Below, in pieces: positions 55,591-64,000 of a stretch of 64,000 nucleotides of DNA. The DNA is from Ariolimax columbianus. Its lineage: Eukaryota; Mollusca; Gastropoda; Stylommatophora; Arionidae. The notes under the pieces were generated by a model, which searched no databases, was not told the origin of the DNA, and saw only the letters and a program-made list of their open reading frames with translations. The DNA lies in assembly GCA_036924085.1 (NCBI GenBank), contig JAVGWX010000012.1:29597979-29661978 (forward strand). The letters are read 5' to 3'. Positions within the stretch are counted from its first letter, which is position 1; every line of letters starts with the position of its first letter. The translations under genes and the position numbers were made by a program.

Positions 55591-56599
55591 GTAATTCCAC
55601 TCAATGTGAGCATTTAACAATAACGACAACTTTGCTCTTGTGTTATTGTTCATTATGGATGCCGTCAAGTCACGGATTTGACTGGAATTCACACTCTAGT
55701 CGATGACTGACACTTTAGTTCACAGAAACGTATTGCTGTTTTTCATTTGTGTTATTTGGTTCGTTCATTTTGTGGTGTTTTTTCCCACCGATTATTCTGG
55801 CATGGGCATCATCTATATGATATGTAATAGTATTTCGGTTACTTCGTGTCGTATTTCCATAGTCTAGTGAACACAGCTAAACTTCAGGAAATGATGCCGT
55901 TCGCCTTACTTGCAGACAGTATTTGTTGGGATATGGCGTGAAATGTATACACTTGACATTAATGGACACTTCTCCAGGGAGAGTTTGGATCCTGCCCGGT
56001 TAACAAGAAGTCCAAGACACATTACCCACACACCGAGTGATGCCCCTACGACCTCTTACAAGACGACACTGTCTGTATTCAGACTTGGAAACAGTATAAT
56101 GACGTCAAGTTAAGTTAAGTTTGCTCAAAATGTAGCTCTGCACAGTGACAACTGATTTGTAGCCCTTGTCACCTTGAGATGCACATGAATCAAACACTAC
56201 TCTTCAAGCTGACCAGCCCGGTAATTATTTCTCTAGTTCTTTACAGCTTCTTCCTGCTTTATTTGACCAGCCTCTAGATCTCTTCGTCATGTCTTCTTTC
56301 GTCTCCATTTACCCTTTTTTTTTTGCCTGGGAAATATAGAGGCTTCTGGCATCCACATAATGTCTCCTATCCAGCGTCACATTCTTATGAAGATTTCATA
56401 TTACGCCTGGCCTAATCCTGTTCTCTTCCACTAGTTTCCATCTGTAACTCTGGCGACACACTGCAGGTCCTAAGTCTTTCTCAAGGATTTGTTCATAACG
56501 TCGTGTAATCCATTAATAATGAGGCTTGTCTCATGACATGTTTCCATTCAGTGGCGGCTCGTGGGTATTATTCTGGAGGGGATTCAACCATAGAAATTA
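55591..56599. other. No gene seen; small CR1-like tail
   Basis: At 56070-56118 GTATTCAGACTTGGAAACAG then GACGTCAAGTTAAGTTAAG resembles the last 50 bp of the CR1-like element (plus strand). The rest has no coding signal. Confidence 0.45.
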
Positions 56600-56960
56600 A
56601 AACAAACTAAGAGCACTGATATATTTGTACAGATACCTGTGTGTTACTCACTTTGGTTATCATTAATATATAACTCAATTCTTCGGTGTTTGTCACTTGC
56701 CAACTTCTCATTGTTCTGTTGAAATCATGAATAGATTCTTTGAAAGCGCTACTGAAACTTTTGACGATGTTAAATTTTCCGAGAAGGTGAAAACAACTGA
56801 CGCCATTGTATTTATGTTTTACTGATTTTTCATTCTTTTTCATTTCTTTACTGGTGATGTTTTAGGTGAAACACCCATTCCTTTGTCCAGCTATCCTCAT
56901 CTCCAAACAGTAAACATCTAAAACAGAATAGAGCGTTTTTTTGTGTCCCAGCCATACGAC
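56600..56960 (-). pseudogene. hAT-type transposase N-terminal (TTF/ZMYM-like zinc finger) remnant
   Basis: The minus strand reads GTQKNALFCFRCLLFGDEDS then WTKEWVFHLKHHQ. A one-base shift then gives KKNEKSVKHKYNGV and LLGKFNIVKSFSSAFKESIH. In hAT and ZMYM-like proteins a KNALFCFxCLLF segment is followed by W...L..H..S..H, which this matches, including the two Cys and the His. It is broken by a frameshift and a stop, and no RNase-H-like catalytic part follows. A host ZMYM-like gene fragment is the alternative but less likely here. Confidence 0.55.
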
Positions 56961-57229
56961 AAGGAAATAATGTCATACATGTGTCGTGGGGAGCCGTAGT
57001 TTTATCTCCAAGGCTAGACATGTCGCTAAAGTGGTCGTCATCCCATGACAATTTAGAATATTCGCAACATTTCCTATCCAATTAGTTCTCGGTCTGCCAC
57101 GGAACCCGAACCCGTGCGTTATAGGCACACAGGTGTAGTTGGTTAGGATTCATTCTCATTAGGTGGCCGAACCAATTGATTGTCATTTCATCGATATATT
57201 CCGAGCAGGGTCTTGCTTCAACTATTCTT

Positions 57230-57401
57230 CTCACATCTTCCTCGCGCATTCTCTCTCTCCTGGTTACGTTGATTGTTTTCAGGAGGCGTCTCGTCTCACA
57301 TGTTGTGATCTTTCTCTCACATCTTCCTCGCGCATTCTGTCTCTCCTAGTTACATTGATTGTTTTCAGGAGGCATCTCGTCTCACATATCGTGATCTTTC
57401 T
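57230..57401. repeat. 86-bp tandem duplication in LINE C-terminus
   Basis: CTCACATCTTCCTCGCGCAT onward repeats at 57316 with a period of 86 bp and a few mismatches. It duplicates the CLRKTINVTRRDRMREEDVR-coding segment out of frame. Confidence 0.9.
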
Positions 57402-58019
57402 CTCCAGACATTTTGTTAAAGTCCAAGTTTGGCACTGGTAACAGCAAGTTGGCACGAATATACTGTTGATCAGCATTTTTTTGTGTGGACATGTTTATGT
57501 TAGGGTGTTTCAATAATGGTGACAGCTGGTATGCAATCACGTTTGTTTTTTTACACCTGATCTCAATCTCTCTATCTAAACCTCCATCCTGTGTGAAAAC
57601 ACTGTCCAAAAACGTGAATTCCAGCACTTGTTTCATCTTGGTCCGGTTTACCGTAATGTTTGTGTTTTTAGGCGATCTGCTTATCTGCATAGTTTCTGTT
57701 TTGTCTGTGTTAATTCTCATGCTGTATCTTTCACATACAGAGTTAAGCGCTGTCAGATGTTGCTGCAGATCATCTTCACTCTCGTAAAGTATACATTGAT
57801 AATCTGCAAAAAGGAGTTCATTTAATTGATCAGCCTCCGTTCTTTCTTCGTCTGCCTTTCTTGATAGATGCTCCAATTCACAGATGCTTCAATTGACAGA
57901 TTTCTTGGCAAAGTCTGCAGCGCTATTCTATCCATATTGGTGTTGAAGAGTAGTGGCGACAACCCTTGTCTCACCCCGGTAATTATCTCCCTTGTTTCGG
58001 TCAGACCATATGTTGTTCT

Positions 58020-58215
58020 TACTAAACTTTGACACCCTTGATACAGACCATCTGTGCTCTTTCTATACTTTGACACCCTTGGTACAGACCATCTGTTGTC
58101 CTTACTATACTTTGACACCCTTGGTACAGGCCATCTGTTGTTCTTACTATACTTTGACACCCTTGGTACAGGCCATCTGTTGTTCTTACTATACTTTGAC
58201 ACCATTGGTACAGTG
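58020..58215. repeat. 42-bp minisatellite in LINE RT, about 4.6 copies
   Basis: On the minus strand one unit encodes GCQSIVRTTDGLYQ (14 codons), the loop between the LYQ and VRTTxG segments before the GVRQG block. In frame it leaves a run of repeats in the middle of the RT finger region. Confidence 0.93.
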
Positions 58216-59770
58216 TTCTAATATTCTCTAATAGGTGCCCCTGTACTCCGTAGTCGTCTAGGATGGTCCATAGTTGATTTCTGTCTACTCTATCGAAAGC
58301 CTGTTCTTGATCTATGAAAACCACGATGAGTTTTCGATCGTATTCGATGTTTGTTTTGCTTAGTTGTCTCGGGGTGAATAGAGCGTCTGTGCAGCTCCTA
58401 CCTCATTGGAAACCAAATTTAGCCCCACTCAGTTGTGGTTCTAGGATAGGCCGAACTTTCTGCTCCAGGATTTTCGCGAACAGTTTTTCTGTGTGAATTA
58501 GAAGCGATATCCCGTGGTAGGTATCGCACTCTTTTTGGTTGCTTTTATTTTTCCAGATTGGCACAATAATAGCTTTTTGCCAGTCTTCAGTGAGTCTACT
58601 TTGCCCAAAGCTGCCGAGAATATTCTATGTAACCATTTTACTGCCAGGTTTCCGCAAGCTTTAATTGTCTCGCAGGTTATTCCGTCCGCACCTGCAGCTT
58701 TACGATTTGGGCTTTTTTTTAGGACTTCCTCAATCTCCTGGATTAATATATTTTGGGCTCTGTTTTTCCTGTGTTTAAACTTGTATGATTGGAGTGCCTC
58801 CGCGTATCATTTGGGTTTCTGAGTTCTAGGAAATACTCATTCCATCTTGCCTTCCTTTTTCGGGATCGAAAATCGGAGTCTCGTGTTTGTCGTTTATAAT
58901 TGTGTTGAGGTTAAAGCTGTCGTCTCTAACTCTCATTGCCCTGACACTTTTAAAGAAATCTCTCGAATTCTAGCGATACATGAGCACTAATTGTTCGCCA
59001 TATTTATTCCATGCGTCTCTTTTTGAGTTCTTGATTACTGTTTTCGAATGCGTTCTTGCTAGTCTGTAGATTGTGTAATCCTCTTGTGACTTCGATTTCA
59101 ACCACTTCTTGTATGATTTTTTCTTAGCTTGTATTGCTTCCTGTACCTGTTGATTCCACCACACTGTACTTTTCTTTCGATATTGTAAAAGTTTCTTTCT
59201 ACCGCATTTTGCGTTCACTGTGTTCATCGGTGCTGATTTGAACCACTACCACTCATTCGTTACATTGCCAGTTGTTACTGACATGGCCTCGTATATGTCT
59301 TTCATTTCACGTTGTATGTCTTTGCGGATGTCTTCCTCCTCAAGGTTTGCCATATTTGTGACATATATCTGTCTTTGCATCTTCTTTTCGCTTTGGAAAG
59401 TAATTTTTTGAGTTAGTACAACAGGACGATGATCGGTGTCCATAATGGTGTTGGGAAACACTCTTGAGTATGTAGTTTCTGGTCTTTGTCTCCCTCTGAC
59501 TAGCATGTCGTCTATTTGGGATGATATGGCTATATCATTCCATCGATACCCTGTTTTTATATGGCTTTTCTGGTGTTGGAAAAAAGGGTTTGTTATAATC
59601 AACCCCTGTTCAAGACATAGATTTATCCGCTCTTTCCCATTGCTATTCCGTTTTGATGTTCAATCCCTAAACGCACCAAGACATGTCTCATGTGTTGATG
59701 TTTTCCCCGCTTGACCGTTGAAATCGCCCATCACTATCAACTCGTTCTTCTCATTCCCCTATTTAAGGGA

Positions 59771-60042
59771 TCGGACAGTTGGAACTACCTTTTATCTCTC
59801 TCACTGCAGCTGTCATTACACGTAGCGCACAGTTGGATGAAGGTTGTTGTTTTCGTCCGTTCTGTATATTGTAGCCGTATAATTCTGTCCGATACATACT
59901 CTAATACTTATTAAGGTTTCAAAACATATTCCATAGTAAAAACAACAGGGAGGGGAGGGGGCGGGGGGGGGGGAGAAGGGAGACGGGAGCCTACAGGTCA
60001 ATGTTTCCGATCTATATATTCAAGATTCTTAGCTTGCAATGT
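59771..60042. other. No gene seen; G tract
   Basis: GGGGAGGGGGCGGGGGGGGG at about 59954 is a G-rich run within purine-rich sequence. Confidence 0.5.
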
Positions 60043-60120
60043 CTTTTGTTCCTCGTTCCTCTTCGGACCTCTATTTCAATGACTATAACGAAGGCAGCAG
60101 TCGACGAGGCTCCATGCACG
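60043..60120 (+). repeat. Family H, left half of an interrupted copy
   Basis: TTCCTCGTTCCTCTTCGGAC, CAATGACTATAACGAAGGCA and GCAGTCGACGAGGCTC match 9880-9950. The right half is 61424-61488 (AGGACACTGGCTGTTGCTAA, ATGCTACTTCTTTTG). Confidence 0.75.
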
Positions 60121-61423
60121 TGTTGTGGAGTCTAGATTTAGCTGACTAGTTTACTTATCTGAAGAGTTACAACATGTATCTAAACCACTACACGACTTCT
60201 CACAGTAAATAACACAGTAAACACTATTCTGACCATAGAGCAAATCATTATCATTTATTAATTGTTTAAACAAAACAATATTATTTAATAATATGAAAAT
60301 AAACAAAAAGCAAAGCACAACTAAAATAAATAATCAAAATATATATATTAAACTACAATCAGAGGTTTTAAGCACTAGCTTTGATGTTTTGTCAAAGAAC
60401 ATGATACCCAGTCTCTTGTCGCTGCACTCCCCTTACCTGCAGACTCAACACACAATCATAAACTCGTCTTCGGGATCGGATTACTTACTCAGTCGTTTTG
60501 TGCAGTAACATAAAATCAGATCGCTTTCAATCAGGTGATCTGTACATTCACATACAATCGGTTCACGTATGCTCAGACGATCTGTGCATTCATATGTAAT
60601 TAGATCACGTCACTAGTCAGATCACGTACTCACTTGTGATGACATACTCAGTTGATCTGTGCATATAATCAACAAACTCGCCCTCGCGATTAGTTTACAT
60701 AGATCACGTCGCATACTCAGACGAATCCGGACATTCATAAGATCACTTACAATCAGGTGATCTGTGCATTCATAATTACTTAGATCACTTCACGTATTCA
60801 CGCGAATCTACGCTCACATATAATCAACAAACATTCAGATCTCTTACTGTTCACAGTGTGTCCAACATAAACACCTATAGAGCGACTGGTAAAAACTTGA
60901 AGTGTATGAAGGTACAGTCGCCCTGCTAACGCACACACTCGCAGACTCCTGGCATTCTCTAAATTAATCCTCTAGCCAGTCTGCAAGCCAGTCTCCTGAG
61001 TTCATCCATGCAGAGTATTTAATAGTCTCAATCCCAGCCGGCTGTCCAATGGTCTTATATTGGTTGTCTTACTTAGCCATCACTCTAAATTGAAACTACC
61101 CCCAACTAATTGTTATTGGAGGAATATTCGTAAATTACTGTCACCCTAAATGTCGTCGCCAGTCGTAGGAGCATCAAACTGTAACCAACCCCCATCTACG
61201 CTAATTCCGAACGACAGAGCGGTCAGCTCCAAACCCTCATCTCAGCTCCGTACACCCACTCGTGTACGAGACAAAGTCTTCCACCTAAACCCCTCGTTTC
61301 CTTTGTTGACCTAGTGTCGAACCAGTGATTGACCTTGGCACGCACTCAGGCAACCTTTGTTCTTAGAGTCGCAGCCCAATCTTCCCTGCCCTAAACGCCC
61401 ATGCTTCAGATGGAACTGTCACA
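60121..61423 (-). repeat. Putative solo LTR, 1.3 kb, antisense
   Basis: The insertion is delimited by comparison with the uninterrupted family H copy at 9866-10016. It begins TGTTGTGG and ends GAACTGTCACA, so on the minus strand it runs TGTGACAGTTC...CCACAACA, in keeping with TG...CA LTR ends. It is AT-rich on the left and holds repeated GATCTGTGCATTCA words at 60536-60860. It has no coding capacity and its right end is shared with 20560-21540. A clear 5-bp duplication is not visible, so LTR status is an inference; another non-autonomous element is possible. Confidence 0.55.
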
Positions 61424-61488
61424 CAGTTCCGTAAAGTTTCTCGTAGAAGGACACTGGCTGTTGCTAAATGCTACTTCTTTTGTCGGTA
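61424..61488 (+). repeat. Family H, right half of the interrupted copy
   Basis: Continues the copy begun at 60043 with AGGACACTGGCTGTTGCTAA and ATGCTACTTCTTTTG. Confidence 0.7.
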
Positions 61489-61736
61489 TACAGTGGACAG
61501 GACTGCATAATGTGTTCTGAGTCATGGGTCTGTGCCGCAGGCACAAAGGTCCGTATTGCCAATCTTGAGCTTGTACATATGACATCTCAGTCTGTGTGTA
61601 GCCGGAGAATGATGAATGATCACCTAGTCTCTGTTGGGGAGTTGGTGGTAGGCATCGTTTTCTCTTGCCTTTGTGTTCTGATTTCTACATCCTCATCGGC
61701 ACGGCCTGCCTTGTTTATAATGCTCTCTATGTAGGT

Positions 61737-61740
<4 letters not shown>
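61489..61740. other. No gene seen
   Basis: An open frame to 61734 has no recognisable content. Confidence 0.4.
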
Positions 61741-61791
<51 letters not shown>

Positions 61792-61795
61792 ACTC
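61741..61795. repeat. CT microsatellite
   Basis: (CT)n of about 22 copies. Confidence 0.97.
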
Positions 61796-61969
61796 TCCAC
61801 CAATGGTGGACCTCTAAATTGGATCGGAGTTGTTGGCCGCATTTAATTTTACAATTGTTATGTCTTCTGTTTGGAAGTGCTTTTTAGCGTGTTATACTGT
61901 ACACTAATCGAAGACTGAGTGTCCACTATGTGTATATGATTCACACTCTGTGTCAAGTGCTCAGTGCTC

Positions 61970-63022
61970 ACAGGTTGTAAGTGTTCCATCCACAATCACT
62001 ACAATAGCCAGAGGCTGTGAGTATTCCATCCACAATCACTACAATAGCCAGAGGCTGTAAGTGTTCCATCCACAATCACTACAATAGCCAGAGGCTGTAA
62101 GTGTTCCATCCACAATCACTACAATAGCCAGAGGCTGTAAGTGTTCCATCCATAATCACTACAATAGACAGAGGCTGTAAGTGTTCCATCCACAATCACT
62201 ACAATAGCCACAGGCTGTAAGTGTTCCATCTACAATCACTACAATAGCCAGAAGCTGTAAGTGTTCCATCCACAATCACTACAATAGACAGAGGCTGTAA
62301 TTGTTCGATCCACAATCACTACAATAGACAGAGGCTGTACGTGTTCCATCCACAATCACTACAATAGACAGAGGCTGTAAGTGTTCCATCCACAATCACT
62401 ACAATAGCCAGAAGCTGTAAGTGTTCCATCCACAATCACTACAATAGACAGAGGCTGTAAGTGTTCAATCCACAATCACTACAATAGACATAAGATGTAA
62501 GTGTTCCATCCACAATCACTACAATAGACAGAGGCTGTAAGTGTTCTATCCACAATAGACAGAGACTGTAAGTGTTCCATCCACAATCACTACAATAGAC
62601 AGAGGCTGTAAGTGTTCCATCCACAATCACTACAATAGACAGAGGCTGTAAGTGTTCCATCCACAATCACTAAAATAGACAGAGGCTGTAAGTGTTCAAT
62701 CCACAATCACTACAATAGACAGAAGATGTAAGTGTTCCATCCACAATCACTACTATAGCCAGAGGCTGTAAGTGTTCAATCCACAATCACTACAATAGAC
62801 ATAAGATGTAAGTGTTCCATCCACAATCACTACAATAGACAGAGGCTGTAAGTGTTCTATCCACAATAGACAGAGACTGTAAGTGTTCCATCCACAATCA
62901 CTACAATAGACAGAGGCTGTAAGTGTTCCATCCACAATCACTACAATAGACAGAGGCTGTAAGTGTTCCATCCACAATTACTACAATAGCCAGAGGCTGT
63001 AAGTGTTCCATCCACAATCACT
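61970..63022. repeat. 40-bp minisatellite, about 26 copies, with internal duplication
   Basis: Unit: CTGTAAGTGTTCCATCCACA ATCACTACAATAGACAGAGG. Two shortened units (GTTCTATCCACAATAGACAG) at 62541 and 62852, each preceded by the same AATAGACATAAGATG unit, lie 311 bp apart, showing a block duplication within the array. Confidence 0.95.
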
Positions 63023-63029
63023 TTATGTC

Positions 63030-63155
63030 CACACTTTCTTTCTTTCCATATCAGAAAGCTAGATACCCATTTCCAATGGGTGGACTGGACAGCATAAGTA
63101 ACTTGCGTTGAACACAGTACCGTTGCCGAAAGAGAGTGCTCTACCATTACACTAA
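63030..63155 (-). repeat. tRNA-like head plus family B-like body, antisense
   Basis: On the minus strand GTGTAATGGTAGAGCACTCT (A-box-like) and CTGTGTTCAACGCAAG (B-box-like) lead to GGAAATGGGTATCTAGC, which resembles the AAATGGGTACCTG core of family B. Confidence 0.45.
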
Positions 63156-63574
63156 TCAGACGTTCTTGTTCTCTATCACATCACAAATAAAAACCTAGTT
63201 TCTACAGTGAAGGATTACATGCACACACGGCCTTTATTCCTGAACCTTATAAATTCCCCCGGTCACCTATCAATGAGAATAAACAACGTAGCGACAGTAC
63301 TAATAGTAAACGCTTGACAATCCGACCATATCACCAATCACTTCGGTTTTTCGGACTTTTACTGTACTATGACCCAGACACAGTTATCGCCTTGACCTAT
63401 CGGGGTTCAGATGGGGTCATGTTGCTAAGTGCCGTCATTATAGATCAGGCGTAAAGACCGGGTGTGCTCACATTATTTCATTATGTGTATGCGCTGTTTT
63501 CTCAGCCATCTATAACCAACATCGACCAGGGTTGTGTAGAATGGCGAGCGCATTAGTGTCAACTTCTGGTTTTT
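63156..63574. other. No gene seen
   Basis: Unique-looking sequence without coding signal. Confidence 0.4.
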
Positions 63575-64000
63575 TTGGTTTCTTCTTCTTCTTCTTCTTC
63601 TTCTTCTTCTTCTTCTTCTTCTTTTTCTTCTTCTTCTTCTAATACTACTACCACTACTACTACTACTGCTCTTTCTTATCCTTCCTCTGCTTATTCTTCT
63701 TCTTTTACTTTTTCTTTTTTATTCTTCGTCTTCTTCTTCAGCTCTTTCATCATATCTGCTTCTTCTTCTTCTTCTTCTTGATTTTCTTTTTCTTCATCTT
63801 TTTCTTCTACTTTTTCTTCTTTTTTTCTACTTATTATTATACTTTTTCTTCTCCTTCTTCTTATTCTTCGTCATTTTCTGCTTCTTCTTTTTTAATTTCG
63901 TTTTTTTCTTCGTTTACATCTTTTTCTTCTTCGCCGTCTGCATCTTCTTCTTCTTCTTCTTCTTCTTCTTCTTCTACTTTTTGTTTTTCCTTTCTTCTTC
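63575..64000. repeat. TTC/GAA-rich low-complexity tract reaching the window end
   Basis: TTCTTCTTC runs with TTTTTC and TACTAC interruptions. It is the complement of the GAA tails carried by family A and the Jockey-like copies, so it may be an expanded tail of an antisense copy whose body lies beyond the window. Confidence 0.93.

Larger units (their letters stand above)
56990..59770 (-). pseudogene. RTE/BovB-type LINE, endonuclease through C-terminus, antisense
   Basis: Reading down the minus strand: ELIVMGDFNGQAGKTS (59730), RINLCLEQGLIITNPFFQHQ, SSQIDDMLVRGRQRPETTYS and MDTDHRPVVLTQKI (endonuclease, ends about 59400). Then WWNQQVQEAIQAKKKSYKKW (linker, about 59150). Then VFIDQEQAFDRVDRNQLWTI (about 58320) and ITGVRQGLSPLLFNTNMDRI (about 57960). 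Then ELLFADYQCILYESEDDLQQ (FADD changed to FADY, about 57810), MKQVLEFTFLDSVF, YQCQTWTLTKCLERKI, FGHLMRMNPNQL and GRPRTNWIGN (about 57070). The domain order is complete apart from the endonuclease start. Many frame breaks and the lost second active-site Asp show it is dead. Confidence 0.8.

Noticed and set aside
63575..64000. Poly-Ser/Thr frame
   Set aside because: Translation of the TTC-rich tract.

Overview
The window reads as nuclear DNA of an animal. No bacterial-style gene cluster, operon, rRNA gene, CRISPR array or intact host gene is visible. Everything with recognisable protein homology belongs to dead mobile elements: non-LTR retrotransposons (LINEs) of several families, a Tc1/mariner-IS630-like transposase, a mariner fold-back element and a hAT-type zinc-finger remnant. 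The rest is SINE-like retroposons, putative solo LTRs, minisatellites, microsatellites and unannotatable AT-rich DNA. The mix (CR1/L2-like LINE with an ORF1 esterase domain, Jockey-like LINEs with RNase H and GAA-rich tails, a LINE with a C-terminal C2H2 finger, several tRNA-headed SINE families, very long minisatellites) fits a lophotrochozoan, most likely a mollusc such as a gastropod. That assignment is an inference, not a demonstration.

Layout. 0-3 kb: a 21-bp minisatellite and two broken Jockey-like 3' ends, one containing a 48-bp array. 3.9-6.7 kb: two minisatellites sharing a core, and SINE copies. 8-15 kb: fragments of at least four LINEs, SINE families A, B and C nested in one another, and TA/GATA microsatellites. 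14.9-18.8 kb: an endonuclease-RT LINE split by a nearly complete CR1-like element (15420-18582) with target-site duplication. 19.5-26.3 kb: a 47-bp array, a putative LTR, a Jockey-like 3' copy, pyrimidine and CA tracts, and a 50-bp array. 26.5-30.9 kb: a LINE C-terminus containing a 57-bp array, a GAA tract, and a DDE transposase pseudogene cut by three insertions. 31.3-40.1 kb: a 46-bp satellite of about 167 copies with no net indel, then a 0.76-kb interruption and a diverged sub-array. 40.8-48 kb: a tRNA-headed SINE, Jockey-like insertions with clean duplications, and LINE pieces with further arrays. 48.1-48.9 kb: a mariner fold-back element. 49-60 kb: LINE fragments, mostly on the minus strand. 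60-64 kb: a 1.3-kb putative solo LTR with its empty-site counterpart near 9.9 kb, a 40-bp array and a TTC-rich end.

Two themes tie the window together. First, insertion order can be read from target-site duplications and split host elements. Second, many of the minisatellites are tandem expansions of a piece of a LINE coding region, so dead LINEs appear to seed minisatellites here. I found no gene system with a plausible cellular function. The most unusual material is the indel-free 46-bp array with higher-order structure, the LINE-seeded minisatellites and the mariner fold-back element. All alignments were done by eye, so copy numbers and edges are approximate unless an exact phase is quoted.
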